Origin: HK1 sp965202735
GTDB lineage: Bacteria > Pseudomonadota > Gammaproteobacteria > HK1
Reading direction: 5' to 3'
Length of the DNA stretch: 64,000 nt
Assembly: GCA_965202735.1 (NCBI GenBank)
Contig: OZ241844.1
Location: 806,001 to 870,000 of the forward strand
The position numbers and the translations under genes were made by a program. The notes below the pieces were generated by a model. That model did no database searches, was not told the origin of the DNA, and worked only from the letters and a program-made list of their open reading frames with translations. Shown here in pieces: positions 1-8,436 of this stretch; the stretch's first letter is position 1, and each line of letters opens with the position of its first letter.

Positions 1-287
1 CAGCGCGCGCCCACGATGTACTTCACCCAGGAGTCGAAGAACGTCTCCATCTCGATGCCGTTGTTGCTCAGCAGCCGGTCGACCTGCTTCACCCCGTGCT
101 TGCCGAGCGTGCCCATCGCCTGCGCCAGTCCCTGGCCGATGGCATGCACCGCCAGCGAGGCGCTGGTCAACACCCCCAGCGTCGCATTGGCCAGCGACAG
201 GACCCGCTTCGCGTGCAGGTCGCCTTCGTACATTGCGGTGATGAATTCGCGGATGTCGTCTCGTCGCAGCATGATGGGTCGGGACAT
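1..287 (-). mobile_element. IS4-like transposase, 5' part running off the window edge
   Basis: Reading the minus strand from the ATG at 287 gives an open frame to the window edge, starting MSRPIMLRRDD and containing HAKRVLSLANATLGVLTSAS and KHGVKQVDRLLSNN. I recognise this as the N-terminal region of IS4-type DDE transposases, which carry a helical DNA-binding segment here; the catalytic domain would lie beyond base 1. The less GC-rich stretch at about 395-450 between this start and the broken integrase is probably the IS end, because the integrase reading frame is cut there. Family assignment is from memory of such transposases; completeness cannot be judged. Confidence 0.6.
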
Positions 288-450
288 CGGATGGCTCCAC
301 GGTGGCTCGCAGGCGCGAGCGTGACCCCGGAGCTTCGCGTTGGCAACACGAGCCGTGTGCTCAAGGAGGCATGAAATGGTCGGGTCTTGCAGCCTGTACA
401 TTAATTCAGTCAGTTACAGACGAATTCTCAGCTAAATTATGAGGGGATCT

Positions 451-905
451 CTAAGGCCTCGGTCCCGTCTTCGTGTCAATCAGCGCGAGCCGGTCGGGCT
501 TGACCTCGCACCACCGCAGGCAGCGTATCTCGCCCGGCCTGCACCCGGTCAGCAGGAGCAGTTGCACCGCCGCGACGCAGACCGGGTTTTCGCTTTCGCG
601 CTGGCGCAGGACCGCGCCGAGCTTCGCCAGATCGTCCGCGCCGAGCAACCGCCCGCGCGGCGGACGGCGGTAGCGGACGATGTCCGTACACGGGTTACCC
701 GCAGCTTCGGGCCGACGGCCCCACGCGATGGCTCAGTCGAACATGGTGCGCAGTATGTCATGACTTCGATTCGCGCCGCCCGGCTTCCTGCGTCCGTATT
801 CGTGGAAGAAGCGGGCAATGTCGGCCCGCACCACCGAGCCGACGTGCAGATGGCCGAGAGCGGGCAGGATGGCGCTGTTGAGATAGCTCATGGTGGCCTT
901 CACCG
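451..905 (-). pseudogene. Tyrosine recombinase/integrase, interrupted and truncated
   Basis: One minus-strand frame encodes a core-binding segment (TVKATMSYLNSAILPALGHL, then RADIARFFHEYGRRKPGGAN and HDILRTMFD), hits a TGA at 733-735, and continues in the same frame with AWGRRPEAAGNPCTDIVRY and LLLLTGCRPGEIRCLRW, the region holding the first catalytic Arg of phage-type integrases. The frame ends at 451 after DTKTGPRP, just where integrases continue to their catalytic His and Tyr, so the C-terminal half is missing, apparently displaced by the IS. The upstream end merges at about 900 with the methyltransferase fragment. A non-functional relic of an integrated element. Confidence 0.75.
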
Positions 906-1306
906 TGGACGGCTTCCACGACGGCGAGCGGCAGGAGGAACCCGAAATGATCGGGGAAGCCCCGGTAGTCGCAGACGACAACGTCGCCCGTGGTCAGATC
1001 CTCGGCGTGGAGCTCGATTCCATCGGTCGCGAGGACGAACCTTGCCCTGGCGCGGCCCGTTGCCGGACTGGCCTTCAGTGCCGCCAGGGTGGGGACGACC
1101 TCTCCTTCGGGACAGACCTTGATGTGGATGTTGGAGCGCTGGAGCACCCCGCCGAGATCGGAGCTGTTCGACATGCCTGCGCGCAGGCGCCTGATCGTCG
1201 TCGCCTTGTTGCCGAACGCCCGAAGCAGTGCAAACGGAAACTCTTCCGCCTCGAAGGATCGTTCGGCGAGCGCGGAAATCGCTTCCTCGATCTCGACGGC
1301 GTTCAT
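900..1306 (-). pseudogene. N-terminal fragment of an MmeI-like class I DNA methyltransferase
   Basis: The minus-strand frame from the ATG at 1306 begins MNAVEIEEAISALAER and contains AFGNKATTIRRLRAG, SDLGGVLQRSNIHI, LAALKASPATGRARARFVLA and FPDHFGFLLPLA. This resembles the N-terminal domain of large SAM-dependent DNA methyltransferases of the type IIG/MmeI-like kind, which are roughly 900 residues long. Homology stops near residue 135 and the frame then runs out of phase through the integrase relic, so the motor and catalytic motifs are absent. It lies just downstream of the hicA relic and was probably part of the same lost island. Confidence 0.6.
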
Positions 1307-1411
1307 CGGTCATTCCATCCAGTCCGTCGCCGGGAGCACGACCCGCTCGCGTCTCCGCAAGTGACGTCCACCCCGGCCATCTGCCGGAAGTCGTTCCTGT
1401 CGGTCCCGGCG

Positions 1412-1524
1412 ATTCCCGCCAGTGCCCGGAAGAGGTCGTACCGTGGTGGAATTGTGGTGCGATTTCGACCTTCGGGGCGTCGAGTCGAGGAGATTCCAGG
1501 GGCCTGCTCCCGTCCGGCGGGAAT
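1412..1524 (-). repeat. Dispersed repeat family 1, copy 1
   Basis: About 113 bp, in reverse orientation relative to most copies, with ATTCCCGCC at one end and GGCGGGAAT at the other. It follows the hicA-like coding sequence directly, so that frame reads through the element. Confidence 0.8.
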
Positions 1525-1729
1525 GGCTGTGTCGATCCCGAGACCGGCGAGCATTTTGCCCAGCAGCCCCTTGCCGATCTCCTTCCTGCGGCCCTTGACT
1601 GTCGTCCTTCGGTCTCCGACATGGAGCGTTCCGTGCGTGCCGGGACCCCGAGACGCCACGAAGCGGACCTCCAGGTTCCGGGGCCTCGCCCATCGGCGCG
1701 CCCGGGCGATGGAGCTACCGACCGTTCAT
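1525..1729 (-). pseudogene. hicA-like toxin relic, frameshifted
   Basis: From the ATG at 1729 the minus strand reads MNGR then TAG. Skipping one base (1717) opens SSIARARRWARPRNLEVRF and, further on, GTHGTLHVGDRRTTVKGRRK and EIGKGLLGKMLAGLGID, which looks like the double-stranded-RNA-binding-like fold of HicA mRNA interferases, including the GxxH catalytic-type segment. The 3' end passes straight into repeat copy 1 with no stop of its own. I saw no partner hicB. Read as a dead toxin gene with a single-base indel; the family call is from motif memory and moderate. Confidence 0.45.
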
Positions 1730-2100
1730 TCGACGATGGTGCAGGGCGGCACGGTTGACGGTCAAGTAGATTTGCGCGCATTTTTGAGCGCAGACAACGC
1801 ACTCCTAGACGCAGGACTCTCCAGAAGTCGTGACGAACGGTTCATCAGCCCCTTGGTCCGGGCCTTCGACGCCGAAAGACCGCCCGTCACCGTGCGATCT
1901 TCCGGCCGGGCGGCCCGCGACCGTGACTTCTGAATGGTCCTGCTCCTCGACGGCGTCCGAGCGGGGTTGCGAAAGGGCCGACCTGGACCGGGCTCGCGCT
2001 CCTCGCCGTCGTCGTCGACGCGTTCATTGGACAAGGCTCCGCCTTGACCCTGTCTCTGGACGGCCGCGAAACTATGCGCCCCGCAGCCCGGCTCCCGAAC
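1730..2100. other. Gene-free stretch with a family 2 repeat
   Basis: No convincing gene. It holds an AT-richer patch at about 1755-1810 and repeat family 2 copy A, then leads into the NDUFA9-like gene. Confidence 0.6.
1816..1946 (+). repeat. Dispersed repeat family 2, copy A
   Basis: About 130 bp beginning CTCTCCAGAAGTCGTGACGA and ending near GAATGGTCCTG. It contains an inverted pair (AGACCGCCCG and TTCCGGCCGGGCGG) that can fold. Copies B and C are near 34.9 and 53.0 kb. The minus strand is open through it and encodes ARPEDRTVTGG, as in copy B. Confidence 0.75.
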
Positions 2101-3063
2101 ATGGCGGTGCAACGAATCGCGATTCTCGGCGGCTCAGGATTCGTCGGCCGTCACCTCGTGGCCGCGCTTGCCCGCGAGCGGTGCGCGACCCGCGTCCTGA
2201 CGCGGCGGCGGAGCCGTTCGCGGTCCCTGCTGGTGATACCGACCTGCGAGATCGTCGAGACGGACGTCCACCAGGCTTCGAACCTGCGCGCCCATCTCTC
2301 GGGCTGCGACGCGGTGGTCAACCTCACCGGCATCCTGAACGAGCACGCCGGGGCCGGAGAGAGCTTCCGGGACGTGCACGCGGAGCTTCCCGGCAAGCTC
2401 GTCGAGGCCTGCCGGCACAACCGCGTCGGCCGGATGCTGCACATGAGCGCCATCGGGGTCGGCGCCGATGCGCCCAGCCGTTACCTGCGCACCAGGTTCC
2501 TCGGCGAGCAGGCGGCGCGCGCGGCGCGGGACCACGGCATCGCGGTCACGAGCTTTCGCCCGAGCATCATCTTCGGGCCCGGCGACAGCTTCTTCAACCG
2601 GTTCGCGGACCTGCTCGCACTGTCGCCGTTCGTGTTCCCGCTCGCCTGTCCCGAAGCGCGGTTCGCGCCGGTGTACGTCGATGACGTGGTCCGGGCGTTC
2701 CTCGCCGCGCTGGGCGACGATTCGACCGCGGACCGATGCTACGAGCTGTGCGGACCGCGCATCTGCACGATGCGCGAGCTCGTCGCGTACACCGCCCGCA
2801 TCACCGGCCGCCGGCGGCTCGTCATCGGACTGGGCGACCGGCTCTCGAGGCTGCAGGCGCGGGTTCTCGAACGGGTCCCCGGCACCCCGTTCAGCACCGA
2901 CAACTACCTCTCGACGAAGATCGACAGCGTCTGCTCCCGCGACGGGCTGGGGCAGCTCGGGATCACTCCGCGCAGCGTGGAGAGCATCGTTCCCGGATAT
3001 CTCGGGCGGCGCGAACGCAACTCCCTGCTCGGACGGCTGCGGGCGTCCGCGCACCGCGACTGA
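2101..3063 (+). CDS. NDUFA9-like NAD(P)-binding protein (complex I-associated type)
   Basis: A 320-residue atypical short-chain dehydrogenase/epimerase-fold protein. The N-terminus has a Rossmann dinucleotide site (ILGGSGFVGRHLV, residues about 7-19), followed by VVNLTGIL and SFRPSIIFGPGD, the pattern of the NDUFA9/NAD-dependent epimerase group linked to complex I and quinone biology in proteobacteria. No complex I genes are in the window. The ATG at 2101 is preferred over the in-frame 2044 start because the Rossmann strand begins there and the upstream part is low-complexity. It converges on uppP. The family call is good; the substrate is unknown. Confidence 0.8.
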   Translation: MAVQRIAILGGSGFVGRHLVAALARERCATRVLTRRRSRSRSLLVIPTCEIVETDVHQASNLRAHLSGCDAVVNLTGILNEHAGAGESFRDVHAELPGKLVEACRHNRVGRMLHMSAIGVGADAPSRYLRTRFLGEQAARAARDHGIAVTSFRPSIIFGPGDSFFNRFADLLALSPFVFPLACPEARFAPVYVDDVVRAFLAALGDDSTADRCYELCGPRICTMRELVAYTARITGRRRLVIGLGDRLSRLQARVLERVPGTPFSTDNYLSTKIDSVCSRDGLGQLGITPRSVESIVPGYLGRRERNSLLGRLRASAHRD

Positions 3064-3197
3064 TCGGGCCGATCGGACGGCCGGGGTCGGAATCCGGGGC
3101 TCCGCCGGCCCGTCCCGCGGGCCGGATCAGCCGGAGGCGCGGCCCGGCATCGCTCCCCCGGCGAGCGGCGCTCCCCCGGACCCGTCTCCGTCCCGCA

Positions 3198-3989
3198 TCA
3201 TGCGAAGACCCAGAGCAGCACCGTGCCGAGCACCAGCCGGTAGGCGACGAACGGCGCAAAGCCGATGCGGGCGACGAGGCGCAGGAATGCGTGGATGCAG
3301 GCATAGGCGCAGGCCGCGGCCACGAGCGCGCCGAGGACGAGCGAGGACCACTCCGCCGGCGACGGGCCGGCGGCGAGCTGAAACGTCTTGTACCCCCCCG
3401 CCATCAGGATCACCGGCGCCGACAGCAGGAAGGAGAACCGGGCCGAGGCGGCCGGCGACAGGCCGCAGAGCAGGCCGGCGGTCATCGTGATCCCGGCGCG
3501 GGACGTGCCGGGGACGAGGGCGATGGCCTGGGCGCAGCCGATCACGACCGCGTCGCGGATGCGGATGGACTCGACTTCGCGGTCCTTCGCCCCCGCCCTC
3601 TCCGCGAACAGCAGCGCGAGGCCGAACCCGATGGTGGCGACCGCGATCACGAGGGGATCGCGCAGCGGCTCGGCGAGGCTCGCGTCGACGGCGAGCCCCG
3701 CCGCCCCAACCGGAACGGTCGCGACCGCCACCAGCCATCCGAGGCGCGCCCGCCCCCCGGCATCCCGCGGGCGGCGCAGCCCATCGCGCAGCATCGACAG
3801 GAAGTCCCGACGAAAGTAGACGAGCACCGCGGCGAGAGAGCCGACATGGGCCGCGACGTCGAAGGCGAGGCCCTGGTCGGGCCAGCCGGTCAGCGCCGGC
3901 ACCAGCACGAGGTGGGCGGAGCTGGAGACGGGCAGGAATTCGGTCAGGCCCTGGACCGCGGCGAGGACGAGGACCTGCAACCATTCCAT
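3198..3989 (-). CDS. uppP: Undecaprenyl-diphosphatase UppP (BacA)
   Basis: A 263-residue polytopic membrane enzyme that dephosphorylates undecaprenyl diphosphate, recycling the lipid carrier for peptidoglycan and other envelope polymers; its presence also lowers bacitracin sensitivity. Both family signatures are present: EFLPVSSSAHL at residues 17-27 and PGTSR at 160-164, with the acidic and arginine residues of the active site. Several hydrophobic segments span the length, and the size fits the family (about 260-275). The ATG at 3989 is chosen because it places the first helix (MEWLQVLVLAAVQGL) at the N-terminus. Convergent with the upstream gene. Confidence 0.95.
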   Translation of the reverse strand: MEWLQVLVLAAVQGLTEFLPVSSSAHLVLVPALTGWPDQGLAFDVAAHVGSLAAVLVYFRRDFLSMLRDGLRRPRDAGGRARLGWLVAVATVPVGAAGLAVDASLAEPLRDPLVIAVATIGFGLALLFAERAGAKDREVESIRIRDAVVIGCAQAIALVPGTSRAGITMTAGLLCGLSPAASARFSFLLSAPVILMAGGYKTFQLAAGPSPAEWSSLVLGALVAAACAYACIHAFLRLVARIGFAPFVAYRLVLGTVLLWVFA

Positions 3990-4149
3990 CGGCGTCGAAT
4001 CCCCGGGGTGACCCGTCCGGCGCCGGGACGCGCATCCGTGTCCGGCCGGCGCCCGCGGACTCCGGCCCGCGCGGCGGTCCATGCCGCGTGAGCGGCGTCA
4101 GCGGCGCCGCCCCGCGTCCTCGCGCCGTCGGCGGGCGGGCCCGGGCCGT

Positions 4150-5316
4150 TCACAGGCGCGCCCGGTGGTCCCGTCCGGAGAAGCCGATGAGCGGCCCCCG
4201 GATGCCGCGGGCGAGCGCCATGACCTTGACGGCCTCGCCCATCTCCCCGGGCAAGGTAATCCGCTTGATCCGGGCGGTCAATCCGACGAATTCGGGGGTC
4301 CCCGGCTCGACGCCGGCGACCAGGTCGAGCAGTCCGCAGCCGAGGAGGAACGCGCCCTGGGTGGTGAACCCCGCCACGTCGAGTCCGGACGCGCGGGCGA
4401 GGGCGGTGAAGTCGACGTGGGCGGTGATGTCCTGCAAGCCGCACAGCACGAGGGGGTCGTCGTGGCGGCGATGCCGGAAGTGGCATCGCAGCGTGCCGTC
4501 GCGGCGGTCCGGGTGGTAGAGCTCGCGGCGGGGGAACCCGTAGTCCATCACGAGCACGAGGCCGCACTCCATCCGCTCCGCGACGCTCGCGGCCCAGGCG
4601 CACCGCGCCGGCCCGACCTCCGAGACGTACCCGACCGGGAGCCGGTACCCGATCTCGTGCTGGATCGACTCCACCGCATCGGCGAGCCGGGGCTCCGCCG
4701 GCCGCGGGCGCCAGACCGGCCGGCCGCGGTCGAATCCGACGCAGTGCGCGAGGGCGCCGGCCGCGGTCACCTCGAACCGCTCGACCGGCAGGGCGTCGAC
4801 GACCTCGTTGGCGAGCACGACGCCCCGGAACCCGGGCTCGGGAAGCGCGTCGAGCCAGCTCACGCTCGCGAGCGCATCGGGCGCCCGCGCGGAGATGGTC
4901 TCGCGCTGCCGGGCCGCGAGCGCGCCGCTCGGCTCCAGGATGCGGTACCGGACCCCTCCCCCCGCAGAGAGATCGAGGAGCATCTGCGCCGCCATCGCCC
5001 CCGAGCCGGCTCCGACCTCGATGACCTCCCTCGCCCCCACCGCCGACATGGCCTGCTCCACCTGGCGCGCCGCGGCGCTGGCGAACAGCGGGGAGATCTC
5101 GGGGGCGGTGACGAAGTCGCCGCCGGCGCCGAAGGTCTGCCGGCCGGCCCGGTAGTACCCGAGTCCCGGCGCATGGAGTGCGATGTCCATGAACCGGGAG
5201 AACGGGATCGCCCCGCCGCCGGCCTCGACCTCGGCCCGGACCAGGGCGTGCACCCGCTCGACGTGCGCCCGGTCGCAGGAGTCGAGGCCGGGGAGTCCGG
5301 GCAGCGGCCGCATCAT
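4150..5316 (-). CDS. MidA/NDUFAF7-like SAM-dependent methyltransferase
   Basis: A 388-residue class I methyltransferase of the MidA/NDUFAF7 family, whose mitochondrial member methylates an arginine of complex I subunit NDUFS2. The SAM motif is EVGAGSG (residues 100-106); the family signatures FSRFMDIALHAPGLGYY (about 39-55) and GDFVTAPEISPLF (about 66-78) are clear. Length fits. The start is one of two adjacent ATGs (5316/5313). It is divergent from the pteridine reductase gene, with about 160 bases between them. Two complex I-linked families (this and the NDUFA9-like gene) lie within 3 kb; the bacterial target is unproven. Confidence 0.85.
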   Translation of the reverse strand: MMRPLPGLPGLDSCDRAHVERVHALVRAEVEAGGGAIPFSRFMDIALHAPGLGYYRAGRQTFGAGGDFVTAPEISPLFASAAARQVEQAMSAVGAREVIEVGAGSGAMAAQMLLDLSAGGGVRYRILEPSGALAARQRETISARAPDALASVSWLDALPEPGFRGVVLANEVVDALPVERFEVTAAGALAHCVGFDRGRPVWRPRPAEPRLADAVESIQHEIGYRLPVGYVSEVGPARCAWAASVAERMECGLVLVMDYGFPRRELYHPDRRDGTLRCHFRHRRHDDPLVLCGLQDITAHVDFTALARASGLDVAGFTTQGAFLLGCGLLDLVAGVEPGTPEFVGLTARIKRITLPGEMGEAVKVMALARGIRGPLIGFSGRDHRARL

Positions 5317-5474
5317 CGCGCCGCGCGCGCGGCCGCTATCATGGCGCCGGTGGAGGAAGGAGGCTTCGCGTTCATGCAGGCTCCGATACGGGCGGCTCCG
5401 GCGCCGTCCCCGCACCGCGCGCCGAGCAGGATTCCGGTCGGCCCGGGGCCCGCCGCGGACCGGCGGGGGCGCGG

Positions 5475-6239
5475 ATGAGCGCCGCCGCCGGGACCCGGCG
5501 CCGGGTGGCGCTCGTCACGGGAGCCGCGCGGCGCATCGGAGCGGCCGTCGCACGCGCGCTTCACCGGCGCGGCCTCGCGGTCGTGGCGCACTACCGGACG
5601 TCGCGCGACGATGCGCGGGCGCTCGCCCGCGTCCTCGACCGCGAGCGGCCGGGAACGGTGGCGACATTCGCCTGCGACCTCCTCGACCCCGGCGCCCCCG
5701 AACGGCTCGTCTCCCACGCCGTCTCGCGGTTCGGGGGTCTCGACGTGCTGGTCAACAACGCGTCGAGCTTCTACCCCACCCCGATCGGCACCACCACCGA
5801 GGCGGAGTTCGACGACCTGATCGGCACCAACCTCAAGGTACCGTTCTTCACGAGCAAGGCCGCCGCGCCGTTCCTCGCCGCCCGCCGCGGATCGATCGTG
5901 AACCTGGCCGACATTCACGGACGCGACCCGGTCGCGGGCTACCCCGCGTACTGCTCGGCGAAGGCCGGATTGATCATGCTCACCCGCGCGCTCGCGCTGG
6001 AGCTCGGGCCGGACGTCCGGGTGAACGCGGTGGCGCCCGGCATCGCGCTCTGGCCCGAGGGCGACCGCGACACGCAAGCCCACGAGAGGGCGGAGCGGCT
6101 GGTCCCGCTTCGCCGCTCCGGCTCCGCCGAAGAGGTGGCCGACGCGGTGGCCTGGCTCGCCCTGGAGATGCCGTACACGACGGGAGAGGTGATCGCGGTC
6201 GACGGCGGCCGGGGGATCGCCAGCGTCGAGCCCTCCTGA
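5475..6239 (+). CDS. Pteridine reductase-like SDR oxidoreductase
   Basis: A 254-residue short-chain dehydrogenase. TGAARRIG (15-22) is the NADPH-binding glycine motif with the basic residues typical of pteridine reductases; NNAS is at 94-97 and the catalytic pair is Y159/K163 (YCSAK). The usual catalytic Ser is replaced by Asp (D146 in NLADIHG), a hallmark shared with PTR1/FolM pteridine reductases, which reduce dihydrobiopterin or dihydromonapterin and dihydrofolate. The nearby folB supports a pterin role. A general SDR of other substrate remains possible. Confidence 0.75.
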   Translation: MSAAAGTRRRVALVTGAARRIGAAVARALHRRGLAVVAHYRTSRDDARALARVLDRERPGTVATFACDLLDPGAPERLVSHAVSRFGGLDVLVNNASSFYPTPIGTTTEAEFDDLIGTNLKVPFFTSKAAAPFLAARRGSIVNLADIHGRDPVAGYPAYCSAKAGLIMLTRALALELGPDVRVNAVAPGIALWPEGDRDTQAHERAERLVPLRRSGSAEEVADAVAWLALEMPYTTGEVIAVDGGRGIASVEPS

Positions 6240-6300
6240 GCGGCCTTCCGCGCACCCCACCGGCAACCGCACGTCCACACCCTCGGGACCGCGCCCGCAC

Positions 6301-6843
6301 TCACGGCGCGGCGCGGCGATGGATCACGCCGGTGTGGGTTCCGAACGCGCCGTTGCGGCGGTCCCTGAACCAGAGCTCCAGCGTGCGCGCGATCGCCGGG
6401 AACGCGATCCCGTCCCACGGCACTTCGGCTTCGTCGAACAGGCGCGTGTCCAGACTCTCCGCGCCCGGCGAGAACGACCCGCCGGCGAGGCGGCCGCGGA
6501 ACATCACGTAGACCTGGTTGATCCGGGGAATGTCGAGACACGAGAACAGGGCGTCGATCTCCGCCCGGGCGTTCGCCTCCTCGAACGTCTCCCGCGCCGC
6601 GGCTTCCTGCATCGTCTCGCCGTTCTCCATGAACCCGGCGGGCAACGTCCACCGCCCCGACCGCGGCTCGATTGCGCGACGGCAGAGCAGGACCCTCCCT
6701 CCGTGCTCCAGGACGCACCCGGCGACGATCTTCGGGTTCTGGTAGTGGATGGCTCCGCAGGCGTCGCAGATGTGGCGCGGGCGGTCGTCTCCGGGGGGGA
6801 CCCGCAGCGCCACCGGGGCGGCGCACCGGGAGCAGAAGTTCAC
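6301..6843 (-). CDS. NUDIX hydrolase with N-terminal zinc ribbon
   Basis: A 180-residue protein. Four cysteines (4, 7, 26, 29) form a zinc-ribbon, followed by a NUDIX domain with GFMENGE and RETFEE (about 70-89) coordinating Mg2+ for hydrolysis of a nucleoside diphosphate-linked substrate. The glycine usual after the EE pair is Ala here. The layout matches the NudC/YjaD-like zinc-ribbon NUDIX group, but the protein is short for NudC. The GTG at 6843 starts directly at the ribbon and is favoured over the upstream ATG at 6873. It converges on the pteridine reductase gene. The natural substrate cannot be told from sequence. Confidence 0.85.
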   Translation of the reverse strand: MNFCSRCAAPVALRVPPGDDRPRHICDACGAIHYQNPKIVAGCVLEHGGRVLLCRRAIEPRSGRWTLPAGFMENGETMQEAAARETFEEANARAEIDALFSCLDIPRINQVYVMFRGRLAGGSFSPGAESLDTRLFDEAEVPWDGIAFPAIARTLELWFRDRRNGAFGTHTGVIHRRAAP

Positions 6844-6946
6844 GGCGCCCGCCTCTCCGTCACCCGCACCCACCGCCGGCGATGCAGCGCATCTCGCGGG
6901 CTTCCCCGAAAGATGCCGCTCCCGGCGCCGGCGTGCGCCCGACCGT

Positions 6947-7306
6947 TCATTCGGGCCCGCGCCCCCGCTCGATCACGATGCCGACCCCCGCCGCTCCGCG
7001 GAGCGCACCGACCTTGTTCAGCCTCACCCGCACCCACGGCACCGCGAACTCGTCGAGGACGAGCGCCGCGACGCGCTCGGCGAGCGTCTCCACCAGGAAG
7101 AAGCTCGACCCGGCCACGAACCGCTGCACCCGCTTCGATATCGACTTGTAGTCGAGCGCATCCGCGAAGTCGTCGCCCGCCGCGGCCCGCGCGGCGTCGG
7201 TCCCCATCTCCAGGTCGATGACCACCGGCTGCCGGACACCGCGCTCCCAGTCGTAGACGCCGATCACGGTCTCCACCCGCAGCGACTCGATGAAGATGAT
7301 GTCCAC
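6947..7306 (-). CDS. folB: Dihydroneopterin aldolase FolB
   Basis: A 119-residue T-fold enzyme that converts dihydroneopterin to 6-hydroxymethyl-dihydropterin in folate synthesis. Signature segments are FIESLRVETVIGVYDWER near the N-terminus, the DALDYKSISKRV helix and LVETLAERVA; the Lys near the C-terminus in VRLNKVGAL is in place. The start is a GTG at 7306 preceded by GGGAGAGGA about 9 bases away; the much longer open frame upstream is not coding. It is divergent from plsY across two family 1 repeats, the classic gammaproteobacterial folB/plsY/tsaD neighbourhood. Confidence 0.92.
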   Translation of the reverse strand: MDIIFIESLRVETVIGVYDWERGVRQPVVIDLEMGTDAARAAAGDDFADALDYKSISKRVQRFVAGSSFFLVETLAERVAALVLDEFAVPWVRVRLNKVGALRGAAGVGIVIERGRGPE

Positions 7307-7451
7307 CAGGGTATCCTCTCCCGATGCCTCGGCGGCGGCGCGCGCCATCGTCCGTCGCGGGCGCCGCCGTACCCGCGGCAACCGATCGCGGCGCACGTGA
7401 AACTCTACCTGCTCCGCGACCGCCGCGCATGGCGGCACGGCGCAGGCAGCG

Positions 7452-7562
7452 ATTCCCGCCCGGCGGAAGCATGCTCCTGAAATCCCCTCGACCCGGCGCC
7501 CCGAGGGTCGGGACCGCGCCGGGGCCCGCCACGGTGCGGCCTCTCCGGACGCTGGCGGGAAC
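7452..7562 (+). repeat. Dispersed repeat family 1, copy 2
   Basis: A 111-bp copy in forward orientation, with a degenerate left end (ATTCCCGCCCGGCGGAA). Confidence 0.8.
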
Positions 7563-7592
7563 CGCCGCGGCGCAGGCAGTGCGCTGGCAGCC

Positions 7593-7703
7593 ATTCCCAC
7601 CAGGCGGGAACAGGCCCTCGAAATCCCCTCGACTGGACGCCCTGGGGGTCGGAATCGCGTCGGAATCCCACTACGGTGCGGCCTCTCCGGGCGCTGGCGG
7701 GAA
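7593..7703 (+). repeat. Dispersed repeat family 1, copy 3
   Basis: A 111-bp forward copy, 141 bp after copy 2 and sharing its right-hand flank; a tandem duplicate. Confidence 0.8.
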
Positions 7704-7762
7704 CCGCCGCGGCGCAGGCAGTGCGCTTGACCGATGCGCGGGCGCACCGGTCCAATAGCGCC

Positions 7763-8359
7763 ATGATCGATGCTGCCGTGGTGCTCGCCGCCTATCTCGC
7801 GGGCTCGATCGCGTCGGCGATCCTCGTGTGCCGCGCACTGGGGCTGCCCGACCCCCGCGGCGAGGGTTCCGGCAATCCCGGCGCGACCAACGTCCTGCGC
7901 ATCGCCGGCAGGGGGCCCGCCGCCCTCACGCTCGCCGGCGACGTGCTGAAGGGCGCCGCGCCGGTGCTCCTCGCGAAGGGCCTGTCGCTCTCGCCGGCGG
8001 TCGAGGCGCTCGCAGCCCTCGCCGCCTTCCTCGGCCATCTTCATCCGCTGTACTTCCGCTTCCGCGGGGGCAAGGGCGTGGCCACCGCGCTCGGGGCGAT
8101 CGCCGTGCTCGCCTGGCCGGTGGCCGCGCTCATGTGCGCGATCTGGCTCGTGGTCGCGACGGCGACCCGCTACTCCTCGCTGGCCTCGATGACCGCCGCC
8201 GTCGCGGCGCCGGTCGCCGCGCCGTGGCTCGCCCCCGCGCCCGCCACCATGCTCGTCCTCGCGATCATCGCGGCGCTGCTGCTGTGGCGCCATCGCGGGA
8301 ACATCCGGCGGCTCGCCGACGGCACCGAGAGCCGAATCGGCCGGCGCGCCGCAGGCTGA
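7763..8359 (+). CDS. plsY: Glycerol-3-phosphate acyltransferase PlsY
   Basis: A 198-residue integral membrane enzyme that moves the acyl group from acyl-phosphate to glycerol-3-phosphate, giving lysophosphatidate for phospholipid synthesis. The three family motifs are readable: GSGNPGATNVLR (35-46), HLHPLYFRFRGGKGVAT (about 92-108) and the C-terminal HRGNIRRL. Hydrophobic helices account for the rest. The ATG at 7763 gives the normal N-terminus; the open frame reaches upstream into a repeat and is ignored. Convergent with tsaD. Confidence 0.95.
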   Translation: MIDAAVVLAAYLAGSIASAILVCRALGLPDPRGEGSGNPGATNVLRIAGRGPAALTLAGDVLKGAAPVLLAKGLSLSPAVEALAALAAFLGHLHPLYFRFRGGKGVATALGAIAVLAWPVAALMCAIWLVVATATRYSSLASMTAAVAAPVAAPWLAPAPATMLVLAIIAALLLWRHRGNIRRLADGTESRIGRRAAG

Positions 8360-8436
8360 CCGGCTCGGCCGCCGGAGGGCGCCGGCGGCCGCGGCTTCTC
8401 TCGCCGTCGGCGAGCCCGACCGAGTCGCGGGCCGGC

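Larger units (their letters stand above)
7307..7762. other. folB-plsY divergent spacer filled by a duplicated repeat
   Basis: No gene seen. Most of the spacer is two family 1 copies in tandem with a shared flank (CGCCGCGGCGCAGGCAGTG after each), so a unit of about 141 bp has been duplicated. Promoters for both divergent genes must lie in or beside these copies. Confidence 0.7.

Noticed and set aside
439..1933. Overlapping plus-strand frames at the left end
   Set aside because: They are antisense to the integrase, methyltransferase and hicA relics and have no recognisable domains.
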